Source: Gemmatimonadales bacterium
Lineage (GTDB): Bacteria; Gemmatimonadota; Gemmatimonadetes; Longimicrobiales; Gaopeijiaceae
DNA length: 43,115 nucleotides
Direction: 5' to 3'
Assembly: GCA_007692665.1 (NCBI GenBank)
Contig: REBP01000099.1
Span: forward strand, 1-43,115
A program made the translations under genes and the position numbers. Position 1 is the first letter of the stretch. Each line of letters starts with the position of its first letter. Shown in pieces: positions 7,664-16,298 of the stretch. The notes below the pieces were generated by a model, which did no database searches, was not told the DNA's origin, and saw only the letters and a program-made list of their open reading frames with translations.

Positions 7664-9144
7664 TCCCCGGCCTCGCGGACCACGGCCTCCGCCCGCGCGA
7701 CGATCTCCTCGATGTCGGACCGGCGGAGACGCGGGTTCAGGATGCAGAGGCGGAGCGCGTGGCGCCCGTGGATCCGGGTCGACGAGAGGAGCGCGGTGCC
7801 CTCGCCGGCCAGTACCTCCTGGATGCGGCGATTGAGCGCCTCCGGATCCGCGTCGGTCCGGGCCTGCCAGACCACGATCCCCAGCGATGCCGGCGTCACG
7901 ACCTCGAGTTCCGCCGAGGCGCGGATCCGCTCCTCCGATGCGCGGGCAAGCTCGATCCCCGCCGTCACCGCGCTGCGGAAGGCACCCAGGCCGAAGCTCC
8001 GCACCGACATCCAGACCTTGAGGGCACGGAAGGACCTGGTGAGCTGGATCCCCCGCTCGCCGAAGTTGACCTCGCCCTCGCCCTGCACCGTGTCCTGGAG
8101 GTACTCGGGGGTCACGCGGAAGACACGGGTCAGGAGGGTCGGATCGCGCACCAGGAGACAGCCGCACTCGAAGGGCTGGAAAAGCCACTTGTGCGGATCC
8201 AGCGTCACCGAATCGGCGCGGCCGATGCCGTCGAGGGCTTTCCGGCCCCCTTCGTCCAGCACCGCGAATCCCCCGTAGGCCGCGTCCACGTGGTAGTGGA
8301 CGTCGAACTCGGCGCAGAGGTCGGCCAGGGCGCCGAGGGGGTCGATGGTGCCGGTGTTCGTGGCGCCCGCACTGGCGGCGACGAGGGCCGGAGTGAAGCC
8401 GGCCGCGAGGTCGGCCGTCAGGGCGCGGCGGACCGCGTCCGGATCCAGCCGGAGGTCGGGGCCGGTCTCCAGGATGCGGATGCCGTCGGCGTCGATCCCC
8501 GCCGCGCGGGCCGCCCGGAGGAGCGACGAGTGGGCCTGGTCCGAGAAGTACACGGCGGGCCGGAAGGGGGACTCCGCGTCGGCGACCCGGCGGAGGGCCG
8601 ACTCCCGGGCCGCCACCAGGGCCAGTGCGTTGGCGGCGGAGCCGCCGGAGGTGAAGAGCCCGGAGGTCCCGGCGGGCATGCCGACCCAGCTCCGGAACCA
8701 CTCCAGCACCTCCACCTCCACGTGTCCCGGCCCCGACGCTCCCTGCCAGGTCCCCTGGAAGATGTTGAAGCCTGCAGCCAGGAAGTCCGCGAGAACCGAG
8801 GGCCAGGTCGGGGCCGAGGGGATGTAGGCCAGGAACCGGGGGTGGTCCACCCTGGCCGCCACCGGGAGGATCCGGGTGAGGGCGGCGTCGAGTGCCGCCG
8901 CGGCGCCCTCGCCCTGTTCCGGGGCCGGCACCGCCGCGCCCAGTCGCTCGTCGAGCTCCGAGCGGCTCGCCCCGTTCCACGGCCTCCCCTCGTCCAGCGT
9001 GCTCCACCGCTCCACCAGTGCATCGACGGCCCGGTAGCCGAGTTCGCGCATGGCCTCGGGAGACAGGGACAGTGGTGTGGCGTCTTCGGGGTCCCCGGGC
9101 TCCGGGGGCACGTTGACGCCTGTCGGTGGAGTTTCTAGGATCAT
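7660..9144 (-). CDS. PLP-dependent group II amino-acid decarboxylase
   Basis: The 494-residue cytoplasmic enzyme resembles aromatic-L-amino-acid / tryptophan / glutamate decarboxylases. The N-terminus (RELGYRAVDALVERW) matches the family swap region; the PLP lysine is in LDPHKWLFQPFECG, at Lys319; DAAYGG upstream holds the cofactor-binding Asp. FTSGGSAANALAL is the phosphate-binding loop. The substrate cannot be deduced from sequence alone. I chose ATG at 9144, which has a GAAGGA leader; an upstream in-frame start at 9273 would give a basic, unrelated extension. It is the first gene of an operon with a CPBP protease, a DUF6941 protein and a MOSC protein, all overlapping or nearly so. Confidence 0.93.
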   Translation of the reverse strand: MILETPPTGVNVPPEPGDPEDATPLSLSPEAMRELGYRAVDALVERWSTLDEGRPWNGASRSELDERLGAAVPAPEQGEGAAAALDAALTRILPVAARVDHPRFLAYIPSAPTWPSVLADFLAAGFNIFQGTWQGASGPGHVEVEVLEWFRSWVGMPAGTSGLFTSGGSAANALALVAARESALRRVADAESPFRPAVYFSDQAHSSLLRAARAAGIDADGIRILETGPDLRLDPDAVRRALTADLAAGFTPALVAASAGATNTGTIDPLGALADLCAEFDVHYHVDAAYGGFAVLDEGGRKALDGIGRADSVTLDPHKWLFQPFECGCLLVRDPTLLTRVFRVTPEYLQDTVQGEGEVNFGERGIQLTRSFRALKVWMSVRSFGLGAFRSAVTAGIELARASEERIRASAELEVVTPASLGIVVWQARTDADPEALNRRIQEVLAGEGTALLSSTRIHGRHALRLCILNPRLRRSDIEEIVARAEAVVREAGE

Positions 9145-9238
9145 CCAGCGTTCCTTCGCCGATCTGGTGAGGAGATCACGTCGGCCTCTGGCCGGTTTCC
9201 CGGCCCCGTGCCGGCGGACGAGATTCAGGATCACAGCC

Positions 9239-9547
9239 ATGCCCAGGAAGGGACAGACCGAGCTCAGGGTCATCGACGCGATGGATCACCCCCACGGCGG
9301 GCGGGTCCTTCGCCTCCGCCATGTGGAGGGTGAGCCACCCACGGTGAAGGGGCTGAGTGGGGCCACCTTCCGCGCCACCGGCCCGAGGGGCGAATCGCGC
9401 ACCTTCAAGGTCCTGGGGTTCCCGGTCATGGGGGGGAAGGTTTCCGACTCCCGCATCCGGGAGACCGGGCGCATCGACGTTCACGTGGCGGAGGAGGAAG
9501 GCGAGGGCGCACCGGTGTCCCTTACCTGGATGGTCACCCCAGCCTGA
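9239..9547 (+). CDS. Small conserved-looking protein of unknown function
   Basis: The protein has 102 residues, starts MPRKGQTELRVIDAMDHPHG and is rich in short beta-strand patterns (TFRATGPRG, FKVLGFPVMGGKVSD, RIDVHVAEE). I do not recognise a family. It looks soluble, with no signal peptide or cysteines. A CAGGA leader precedes the chosen ATG; the same frame is open further upstream, but that part overlaps the divergent decarboxylase gene. Its last 14 bases overlap the end of the convergent lipoprotein gene. Confidence 0.7.
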   Translation: MPRKGQTELRVIDAMDHPHGGRVLRLRHVEGEPPTVKGLSGATFRATGPRGESRTFKVLGFPVMGGKVSDSRIRETGRIDVHVAEEEGEGAPVSLTWMVTPA

Positions 9548-10364
9548 CGTCGGGCACGGCAGCCATGGGATCAGCGGCGGGCCCGGCCCCCGGCTCGTCT
9601 GCCGGTTCGGCCCCCGGCTCGTCCGCAGCCCCGTCCATGAACCCCGGTCCGGGGCGCTCGAAGACCCTCATGAACCAGGCCCGGAAGGCCTCGGCCCGGT
9701 CGGGATTCGCCTCGAAATGGGCGGTGGCCTCCTCCTCGAACCGCTCACGCTGCGTCGTCAGGATGAACTCGTCCAGGAATCCCGCCTCGTTGCTGTAGAG
9801 AAGCTCGTCGAGCGGCCCATAGGGCGTCGTGTCGAAGACCGAGCGCCCCAGCAGCCATACGTCCGAGATGCGGCGGAGGATCAGCCGCTCCAGCTCGAGA
9901 CCCTCGGCTGCGGGACCGGCCCGGCCGTCTTCGGTCTCGGGAACCGCCTCGGGGAGCCACCGCGCGAGTTCCCCCGTCTCCGCCATGAGGCGGAAATGGG
10001 CGTAGAGCCGGAAGGGGGTTTCCGCGTCTCCCTGGCCGCGCTGGACCGTGAGCTGGGCCGTCCCGTCCAGGATCTCGAAGGTCTGCCACGGGTAAAGCGG
10101 CCGATCCTCCTGCAGGACACGAACCAGGTCCGGATTGCGCTCGATTTCGGCCAGCTGCGGACGCAGCCAGCGGTCCACCTCCACCATCGCCTCGGGATCG
10201 GCCTGGACCCGTTCGCCGGTCAGCGTGATGACGGACCGCGTCTGGGGGAGGGGCGGGGTGCCGGCACAGGCCGCCAGTGTGGCCATGGCAAGGAGGAACG
10301 ACATCGCGCCCACACCCCTCGTCCCCACGGACCTGCGTGCCTTCTGGATCCTCTTCGTCCTCAT
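9534..10364 (-). CDS. Secreted lipoprotein of unknown function
   Basis: The 276-residue protein starts with a basic segment (MRTKRIQKARRSVGTRG) followed by MSFLLAMATLAAC, with LAAC as a good lipobox and cysteine near residue 33. The mature part is helical, contains PLYPWQTFEILDGTAQLTV and ends in a repetitive Ala/Asp/Glu/Pro/Gly tail (two copies of ADEPGA). I know of no matching family. The chosen ATG has an AGGA leader eight bases upstream; an internal ATG 20 residues in would also leave a functional signal. The 3' end overlaps the convergent gene at 9239-9547 by 14 bases. Confidence 0.78.
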   Translation of the reverse strand: MRTKRIQKARRSVGTRGVGAMSFLLAMATLAACAGTPPLPQTRSVITLTGERVQADPEAMVEVDRWLRPQLAEIERNPDLVRVLQEDRPLYPWQTFEILDGTAQLTVQRGQGDAETPFRLYAHFRLMAETGELARWLPEAVPETEDGRAGPAAEGLELERLILRRISDVWLLGRSVFDTTPYGPLDELLYSNEAGFLDEFILTTQRERFEEEATAHFEANPDRAEAFRAWFMRVFERPGPGFMDGAADEPGAEPADEPGAGPAADPMAAVPDVRLG

Positions 10365-10527
10365 GCGCTTTCCTGGTCTGATCGTGCACCACCGCGACCC
10401 TGAACGATTCCGGGTTCGCCTCCTTTCACCCACGAGAAGGTTGATCCGTTCCGCCAACGGTGAAGTATTCCTAGCTGACCCCAAAATTCAATGCCGGACT
10501 TCACCGACGTCGGAGCCCTGTCCTTCC

Positions 10528-11163
10528 ATGAATCGTTTTCTCGACGATGATCACGTGCGCGCCTTCAGCGACCCGGGTCCGGGGGCCCCGATGACACCCA
10601 CGGAGCTGGGCGAGCACGCCGCGCACCTCGTGTGGGAAACCTACTCGGATTTCATGAACTCCGAAGCGCTGCGGTCCCTGGTCGCCTCCCTCGGGATTCG
10701 CACCGTCGACGGCGTCCCCGAGGAGCGACCGGCCAAGGAGCTCCTGATCTTTCACCTGTGGGCCCACACCCGGTCCATCCAGCTGGCACTGGGGGAGCGG
10801 GGCGAAGCTGCGGCTATCCTTCGGCTCGCCCTCGACGAACTCCACCGCGCGGTCTTCGAGGACCTGGAAGCCGCCGGGTACCCTTCGGTCCGGCTCCCCC
10901 TCTTCGAACAGCGCGTGGGCGCCCGTTACGCCGAGTACTATGCCGCGGCCGAAGAGGCCGACGAGAAGGTCGGCCAGGCCGTGCTGGGGCATCTGCTCCC
11001 CCAGGGTCCGGGCATCGAGGGTGACGCAGAGGAGGGGGCGGCTGCGTTTTCCGGCAACGGTCAGCGAGACACCGGCGTCGAGGCCACCATCCTGACGCAC
11101 CGTGCCATCGAGATCGCACGTCCCTTCCGGGACTACCTGGAGCAGGTGGTCCTCAAGTCGTAG
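10528..11163 (+). CDS. Helical protein of unknown function
   Basis: The 211-residue protein (MNRFLDDDHVRAF...) seems entirely alpha-helical and soluble. Notable stretches are LLIFHLWAHTRSIQLALGERG near residues 71-91 and RVGARYAEYYAAAEEADEK near 130-148, with conserved-looking aromatic, His and Arg residues. I recognise no family. The leader is weak (a GGAG about 12 bases upstream). The divergent lipoprotein gene starts 163 bases upstream. The last 11 bases overlap the convergent carboxymuconolactone-decarboxylase-like gene. Confidence 0.7.
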   Translation: MNRFLDDDHVRAFSDPGPGAPMTPTELGEHAAHLVWETYSDFMNSEALRSLVASLGIRTVDGVPEERPAKELLIFHLWAHTRSIQLALGERGEAAAILRLALDELHRAVFEDLEAAGYPSVRLPLFEQRVGARYAEYYAAAEEADEKVGQAVLGHLLPQGPGIEGDAEEGAAAFSGNGQRDTGVEATILTHRAIEIARPFRDYLEQVVLKS

Positions 11164-11539
11164 GCGGGTCGAGCTCGTCCATGAGCGCCACCGCCCGCCG
11201 CATGTGCGGGATCACGATGGACCCGCCCACGACCAGCCCGATGGACAGCGTCTCCAGGAGCGCCTCTTCGGAGACCCCCTCCTCGCGACACCGGATCACG
11301 TGGTAGCTGATGCAGTCGTCGCACCGCAGCACCAGGGAGGCAACGAGGCCCAGGAGCTCCTTGGTGCGCCGGTCCAGCGCCCCGTCCTGGTAGACCCGGT
11401 CGTCGAGGGCGAAGAACCGCCGGATCTCGAGGTTGTCGGCCTCCAGGATGCGCTTGTTCATGCGTTCGCGAAAGGACCGGAACTCGGCGAGGCGCGTCGC
11501 GGCGTCAGGGGAGCCGGAGGCGTGTTCGTCGTGGGCCAT
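11153..11539 (-). CDS. Carboxymuconolactone decarboxylase / AhpD-like protein
   Basis: A 128-residue helical protein with the AhpD-type redox motif CDDCISYH (CxxCxxxH) at residues 73-80, preceded by RTKELLGLVASLVLR, which is characteristic of the carboxymuconolactone decarboxylase-like family. Members with the CxxC pair usually act as alkylhydroperoxidase-type antioxidant proteins rather than true decarboxylases. It starts seven bases after the stop of the SufT-like gene on the same strand, so the two form an operon and may both concern redox or metal homeostasis. Confidence 0.9.
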   Translation of the reverse strand: MAHDEHASGSPDAATRLAEFRSFRERMNKRILEADNLEIRRFFALDDRVYQDGALDRRTKELLGLVASLVLRCDDCISYHVIRCREEGVSEEALLETLSIGLVVGGSIVIPHMRRAVALMDELDPPTT

Positions 11540-11546
11540 GCGCGCC

Positions 11547-11846
11547 TCAGAGCCCGAGCGAGGAACGGATCAGGGGGCTGATCCGCTCCGGCGTCCAGGG
11601 CGGGTCGAAGGTCAGCTGCACCTTGGCGGTCTCCACCCCTTCCACGCCGAGGACGGCGGCCTCGGCCATGTGCACGATCTGCTCCGCCACCGGACACATG
11701 GGGGAGGTCAGGGAGATCCGGGTGTGCACGTGGGTGTCCTGGACATCGACATCGTACACGAGTCCCAGAACCACCAGGTTCAGGTTGAGTTCGGGGTCCT
11801 TCACGGTCTTCAGGGCGTCCATCACGGCCTTTTCGGTCACGGCCAT
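11547..11846 (-). CDS. MIP18/DUF59 family iron-sulfur assembly protein (SufT-like)
   Basis: A 99-residue protein with the DUF59 fold: KDPELNLNLVVLGLVYDV near residues 16-33 and SLTSPMCPVAEQI near 45-57, where the Cys is the conserved residue. Members such as SufT/PaaD/MIP18 help mature iron-sulfur proteins. The C-terminal FDPPWTPERIS motif is also typical. No other suf genes are nearby. It is followed by the AhpD-like gene with a seven-base gap. The divergent phosphofructokinase gene begins about 165 bases upstream. Confidence 0.9.
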   Translation of the reverse strand: MAVTEKAVMDALKTVKDPELNLNLVVLGLVYDVDVQDTHVHTRISLTSPMCPVAEQIVHMAEAAVLGVEGVETAKVQLTFDPPWTPERISPLIRSSLGL

Positions 11847-12010
11847 CGGGGTCTCTCTCGGCTTGGGGTTGGGGACTTTCGATCGGGGCCGCCGCGGCGG
11901 CGGCTGGACCCATCGTAATCTAACCCCCTCTACCCGTCGCCGGTGGGTAGGTATACTACGTTGACTCCCCCCTCACGGAGTCGACGCTCCCCCTCCACAC
12001 CGGACGTACC

Positions 12011-13114
12011 ATGACCTCGACAGCCGACCGACCCTTTCGTCTCGCCGTGAATACAGGGGGTGGCGACGCTCCCGGACTCAACGCCGTCATCCGCGCCGTG
12101 GTCATGTCGGCCCTCAATCGCGGATGGGAAGTCTTCGGCATCAAGCGGGGATACGAGGGGCTCATGGACGGCGACGGCCTCGTGCCCATGGGGGTCGATA
12201 CCGTGCACGGACTCACGGCGCGAGGGGGCACGATCCTGGGCACCACGAATCGCGGCAATCCGCTCCGCTGGCCCCGTCACCTCCCCGACGGGACCGTGGA
12301 GATCGTGGACCGCTCCGGCGAACTGGTGGAGGCCTTCCGGAACCGGAACCTGGACGCGCTGGTGGCCATCGGCGGCGATGGCTCCCTCCACATCGCCGCG
12401 GCCCTGTCCAGGCGCGGCCTTCCGGTGGTCGGGGTGCCCAAGACCATCGACAACGACCTGGCGGCCACGGAGGTCACGTTCGGCTTCCACACTGCAGTCC
12501 AGACCGCCTCGGACGCCATCGACAAGCTTCATTCCACCGCCGCCTCCCACTCCCGGATCATGGTCGTGGAACTCATGGGGCGGGATGCGGGGTGGATCGC
12601 CCTCTACGGCGGCCTGGCGGGGGCGGCGGACGTCATCCTCCTTCCCGAGATTCCCTACTCCATGGACGCGGTGGTGGAGCACCTGAGGGAAAAGATGCGG
12701 CGAGGCCCGTCGTACGCCATCGTGGTCGTGGCCGAGGGAGCCTTTCCCCAGGATGGGGAGGTGACACTGGTGGAGGAGGGTAGCGAAGGGGCGGCTCCCC
12801 GCTACGGCGGTCTTGCCGAACGCGTCGCCGCCGAAATCGCGGAGCGCACCGACTTCGAGACTCGCTCGCTGGTGCTGGGGCACCTGCAGCGCGGTGGTCA
12901 GCCCACCGCCTACGACCGGGTCCTCAGTCTGCGGTTCGGAACCGCGGCCGTCGAACTGGTCGACCAGGGGAAGTTCGGGTGCATGGTGGCCCTCGATGCA
13001 TCCGGGCTGCGCGGGGTTCCTCTCGCCGATGCCGTGGCCCGCGTCCGCACCGTGCCCCTCGACAGCGACGAGATCCGGACGGCGCGCAAGCTGGGGATCT
13101 GCCTCGGCGACTGA
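12011..13114 (+). CDS. pfkA: 6-phosphofructokinase
   Basis: The 367-residue enzyme phosphorylates fructose 6-phosphate in glycolysis. Visible motifs are the N-terminal NTGGGDAPGLNAVIR (14-28), GGDGS at 121-125, PKTIDNDL at 143-150 with catalytic Asp147, MGRDAGWIA at 189-197 and LGHLQRGG near 295. The donor-discriminating positions are Gly124 (Gly104 in E. coli) and Lys144 (Gly124 in E. coli): Gly plus Lys is the combination known from group III ATP-dependent enzymes such as actinobacterial ones, whereas PPi-dependent enzymes have Asp plus Lys. I therefore infer ATP use. The leader before ATG is weak; a TATACT at 11952-11957 could be a -10 box but lacks a good -35. A perfect palindrome at 13141-13160 follows the gene. 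Confidence 0.95.
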   Translation: MTSTADRPFRLAVNTGGGDAPGLNAVIRAVVMSALNRGWEVFGIKRGYEGLMDGDGLVPMGVDTVHGLTARGGTILGTTNRGNPLRWPRHLPDGTVEIVDRSGELVEAFRNRNLDALVAIGGDGSLHIAAALSRRGLPVVGVPKTIDNDLAATEVTFGFHTAVQTASDAIDKLHSTAASHSRIMVVELMGRDAGWIALYGGLAGAADVILLPEIPYSMDAVVEHLREKMRRGPSYAIVVVAEGAFPQDGEVTLVEEGSEGAAPRYGGLAERVAAEIAERTDFETRSLVLGHLQRGGQPTAYDRVLSLRFGTAAVELVDQGKFGCMVALDASGLRGVPLADAVARVRTVPLDSDEIRTARKLGICLGD

Positions 13115-13140
13115 GTCGCGCCGGAGGGAACCCGCATCCG

Positions 13141-13160
13141 CGGGAGCCGGCCGGCTCCCG
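13141..13160 (+). terminator. Palindromic terminator after pfkA
   Basis: A perfect 20-base palindrome (GGGAGCC / GGCTCCC arms around GGCC) lies 26 bases after the pfkA stop and about 90 bases before the peptidase start. It should form a very stable hairpin, followed by the moderately U-rich AACCTTTC. Confidence 0.6.
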
Positions 13161-13251
13161 GTCCAACCTTTCGCGCCGGACACCTGTCCCTATCTTGACC
13201 GGATCGCTCGCGACCGGCGACCCCCGTCCCAGACCCACTCCAGGAGTCCAG

Positions 13252-15762
13252 ATGCGTCCAAGGCTTTCGTCCGTCCTCCAGCTCGCGGCCCTCGCCTCGG
13301 TACTGGCACTGCCGGCCCTTCCCCTCGCCGCGCAGGCCCAGGATGCCCCCGTGGCATCGTGGGTTCCCGAGGCGGCCCGGGGGCAGGCGTTCGAACTGTC
13401 CATCGCGAACTTCATGCAGGGGACGACCCACGTGGGACAGAGCCCCTCGGCGGTGAACTGGACCGACGATTCCCGGTTCGTCTACTTCCGTTGGCTTCCT
13501 GCCGGGAGCGACTGGGATGCGAACACCGAGCTGTACCGGGTGCCCGCAGGCGGTGGAACGCCGGAACTCATCGACGACCCCCTCGTCGCCGACTCCCTCG
13601 CCATCACGTTCGCGGGTGGGGACCTCTCTCCCGACCGACGCTACCGGGCGACCTCGTGGCGGGGCGACCTGTACCTCGTGGATCGCCAGACGATGAACGT
13701 CCGCCGACTCACCGACACCCGCGACAACAAGGGTTCCCCGCAGTTCTCGGCCGACGGCAGGAGTCTCTTCTTCACGTTGTCGAGCCAGGTTCACGCCATG
13801 GACCTGGAGTCGGGCGCGATCCGGCAGCTCACCGATATCCGCGGGGGCAATGCGCCGAGCACCCCCGATCCGGAGGGGCTCGCCGCCTTCCTGCACGAGC
13901 AGCAGGGCGAGCTGTTCGAGCACATCCGTCGTCAGCGGGCGCGGACCGAGGAGCAGCGGGAACTCGCCGAACTCCGCCGTGAAGGGGAGATCCAGACCGT
14001 CTTCACGGGGCGAGCCGGCAACCCGGGCGGACTGAACGTGAACCGCCAGGGCACCTGGGTCGCGCTTCAGGCCGCCCAGCCGGCGAGCAACACGCGGCGG
14101 GTGGGCGTCCCCCAGTGGATCACCGACGACGGCTACACGGCGCTGAACGAGATCCGCACGAAGGTCGGCGACGGGGTGGGGTCGTCCCGCGCCGGCATCC
14201 ACCGGGTCGGATCCGACACGATCACCTGGCTCGATGTCCCCGCCGCCGTGAAGAGATGGGCCGAGAGCCACGAACCCGTCGGGACCTGGGTACCCGAGCA
14301 GCGGGACGCCGTTGCCGGGGGCGAGGCCGTGACCGTGCAGTCCGTACAGTTCCGGGGGTGGAATGACGCCGGGACCTGGGGGCTGGTCTCCGCCGGCTCC
14401 CAGGACAACAAGCATCGCTGGCTCATGACGGTGGAAGCGGCCTCCGGGAACCTGAGCCTTCTCCAGCACGTGGCGGACTCGGCCTGGGTGGGGGGGCCCT
14501 GCGGCGGCTGTGCCGGCTGGATCCCCGGCGAAGATCGGGTCTATTTCGTCAGCGAGGGCGACCGCTTCGCCCACCTCTACACGGCGAACGCGAACGGTTC
14601 GGGCCTCCGGCAGCTGACCTCCGGCGACTGGGAAGTCCATGCGGTGGAGATCCCGGAGCAGAACGACCGGTTCATCCTCCGGACCAACGAGGGGAGCCCC
14701 TTCGAGCAGCACATGTACGCCATGAACTTCGACGGCTCGAGCCGGAACCGGCTCACATCGGGCACCGGCCGGTTCCTGGGAACGCCGAGCCCCGACGGCC
14801 GCCGGATGGCCATCGTTCATTCCACGCAGACTCGCCCCGACGAGCTGTACCTGGCCGACGCCCGTGCCGGGGCGGAGATGGCCCGCATCACGACCACCCC
14901 GTCGGGTGACTTCCTTGCCTTCCCCTGGATGGAAGCCGAGATCGTCCGGTTCCCGGCCCAGGACGGTGCCATGGTTCCGGCCCGCATCTACCGTCCCTCC
15001 GACATGGGCGTGGAAGCGAACGGCGCGGCCGTGCTCTTCGTGCATGGCGCCGGATACCTCCAGAACGTGCACGACTGGTGGTCCAGCTACTACCGCGAGT
15101 GGATGTTCCACCACTACCTGGTGGCCCAGGGCTTCACGGTGCTGGATATCGACTACCGGGGTTCCGCCGGATACGGGCGCGACTGGCGCACGGGCATCTA
15201 CCGCTGGATGGGCGGCAAGGACCTCTCCGACCACGTGGACGGCGTGGACTGGCTCGTCCGGAACGAAGGTGTCGACCGGGGCCGGATCGGGCTCTACGGG
15301 GGCTCCTACGGCGGATTCATCACGCTGATGGCGCTCTTCACGGAACCCGACGTCTTCCATGCCGGGGGCGCCCTGCGGTCGGTGACCGACTGGGCCCACT
15401 ACAACGAGGGCTACACGTCGAACATCCTGAACCGCCCGCAGGACGACCCGGAGGCCTACCGGCAGTCCTCGCCCATCTACTTCGCCGAGGGGCTCCGGGG
15501 CCATCTCCTCATGGGCCACCCCATGTACGACACGAACGTGCATTTCTCGGACATCGTTCGCCTGACCCAGCGCCTCATCGAGCTGGGCAAGGAGAACTGG
15601 GAGCTTGCCGTCTACCCCACCGAGAACCACGGCATGACGACACCCTCGTCGTGGGTGGACCAGTACCGCCGCATCTACGAACTCTTCTGGCGCACGCTTT
15701 CCGCCCCCGGATGCACCGAAGGTGCGGGAACGTGCGAGCTGCCGGTGCACGCCGGCCGCTGA
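13252..15762 (+). CDS. Secreted S9 family serine peptidase (prolyl oligopeptidase/DPP4-like)
   Basis: The 836-residue protein has a signal peptide (RLSSVLQLAALASVLALPAL, with LAAQAQ around the cleavage site). A seven- or eight-bladed beta-propeller region follows (repeated SPDRRYRAT, SADGRSLFF, SPDGRRMAI strands up to ~550), then a C-terminal alpha/beta hydrolase. The catalytic triad is visible: Ser685 in YGGSYGG, Asp760 in HPMYDTNVHF, which replaces the usual HGTADDNVHF but keeps the Asp, and His793 in TENHGM. DxDYRGSAGYG, the S9 family signature, lies near 633. It should cleave peptides in the periplasm or outside the cell, possibly after Pro. A strong AGGAG leader supports the start. Confidence 0.95.
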   Translation: MRPRLSSVLQLAALASVLALPALPLAAQAQDAPVASWVPEAARGQAFELSIANFMQGTTHVGQSPSAVNWTDDSRFVYFRWLPAGSDWDANTELYRVPAGGGTPELIDDPLVADSLAITFAGGDLSPDRRYRATSWRGDLYLVDRQTMNVRRLTDTRDNKGSPQFSADGRSLFFTLSSQVHAMDLESGAIRQLTDIRGGNAPSTPDPEGLAAFLHEQQGELFEHIRRQRARTEEQRELAELRREGEIQTVFTGRAGNPGGLNVNRQGTWVALQAAQPASNTRRVGVPQWITDDGYTALNEIRTKVGDGVGSSRAGIHRVGSDTITWLDVPAAVKRWAESHEPVGTWVPEQRDAVAGGEAVTVQSVQFRGWNDAGTWGLVSAGSQDNKHRWLMTVEAASGNLSLLQHVADSAWVGGPCGGCAGWIPGEDRVYFVSEGDRFAHLYTANANGSGLRQLTSGDWEVHAVEIPEQNDRFILRTNEGSPFEQHMYAMNFDGSSRNRLTSGTGRFLGTPSPDGRRMAIVHSTQTRPDELYLADARAGAEMARITTTPSGDFLAFPWMEAEIVRFPAQDGAMVPARIYRPSDMGVEANGAAVLFVHGAGYLQNVHDWWSSYYREWMFHHYLVAQGFTVLDIDYRGSAGYGRDWRTGIYRWMGGKDLSDHVDGVDWLVRNEGVDRGRIGLYGGSYGGFITLMALFTEPDVFHAGGALRSVTDWAHYNEGYTSNILNRPQDDPEAYRQSSPIYFAEGLRGHLLMGHPMYDTNVHFSDIVRLTQRLIELGKENWELAVYPTENHGMTTPSSWVDQYRRIYELFWRTLSAPGCTEGAGTCELPVHAGR

Positions 15763-15787
15763 CCCCGGGCCAGGACTCGACGGGTAC

Positions 15788-15828
15788 GATGACGCCCCCG
15801 GAGCCGCTCAGGCCCCGGGGGCGTCGTC
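15788..15828. terminator. Bidirectional terminator between convergent genes
   Basis: Two 14-base arms (15788-15801 and 15815-15828, core GACGCCCCCGG / CCGGGGGCGTC, one mismatch) enclose a 13-base loop. It lies between the S9 peptidase stop and the stop of the convergent small secreted-protein gene; the right arm abuts the latter's stop codon. Confidence 0.8.
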
Positions 15829-16179
15829 TCAGAGGGGATGGGTGCCCAGGGGTCCGCAGTCCGACTCCACGTAGGTGACGGGCACCCCTCCGAACTTCCA
15901 GATGTACCCGTCCTCGTCGAGAACCCGGCACATGCGGTATTCGCAGGTGCCGTGGATCTTCCAGCCGTCCATCTGGAACTGGAGCGCCAGCCGCTCGCAG
16001 TGGAACTCGAGAGAGGGCTCGTCTTCGGGTGCCTGCGCCACCCCCTCCCCGGCGGGCCGGACAAGGACGGCGGCAACCAGGCATGCGAGGGCGAACGGGG
16101 GGAGGAGACCGCAGGTGCGGCCGGGCCGTGCGGCACGGCGGTGGACACGGCCAGGGCTTCGGGGGGTCAGGCGGGACAT
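15829..16179 (-). CDS. Small secreted protein of unknown function with four cysteines
   Basis: From the ATG at 16179 the protein has 116 residues: a basic N-terminus, a hydrophobic segment (LLPPFALACLVAAVLV) and AGEGVAQA as a plausible signal cleavage region. The mature part of about 70 residues contains FHCERLAL, GTCEYRMCRVLDEDG and ESDCGPLG, i.e. four Cys likely to form two disulfides. No family is recognised. I prefer 16179 to the in-frame ATG at 16194 because GGAGAG lies seven bases before it. It is downstream of the NSS transporter gene but separated from it by a strong hairpin. Confidence 0.72.
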   Translation of the reverse strand: MSRLTPRSPGRVHRRAARPGRTCGLLPPFALACLVAAVLVRPAGEGVAQAPEDEPSLEFHCERLALQFQMDGWKIHGTCEYRMCRVLDEDGYIWKFGGVPVTYVESDCGPLGTHPL

Positions 16180-16255
16180 GGCGGGGCTCTCCATCGGGGT
16201 GGACGTGGACCAGACTCACGCCCGGAGGATCACCCGCCGGCGAGGGCGGCTCCAT

Positions 16256-16288
16256 GCCGGGCGGGGACGGCCTTCACCCCCGCCCGGC
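16256..16288 (-). terminator. Terminator after the NSS transporter gene
   Basis: Perfect 11-base arms (GCCGGGCGGGG at 16256-16266, CCCCGCCCGGC at 16278-16288) with an 11-base loop begin about 10 bases after the transporter stop. The position and stem strength support a terminator; there is no U-run. Confidence 0.65.
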
Positions 16289-16298
16289 GAACCCCGTC

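Noticed and set aside
11153-11539. True 4-carboxymuconolactone decarboxylase
   Set aside because: The CxxCxxxH motif points to the AhpD-like redox branch, and no aromatic degradation genes are nearby.
11929-11957. Sigma70 promoter for pfkA
   Set aside because: TATACT is a fair -10 box, but no acceptable -35 box stands 16-18 bases upstream, so I did not list it.
12011-13114. PPi-dependent phosphofructokinase
   Set aside because: The first donor-site position is Gly, not Asp, so ATP use is more likely despite the Lys at the second position.
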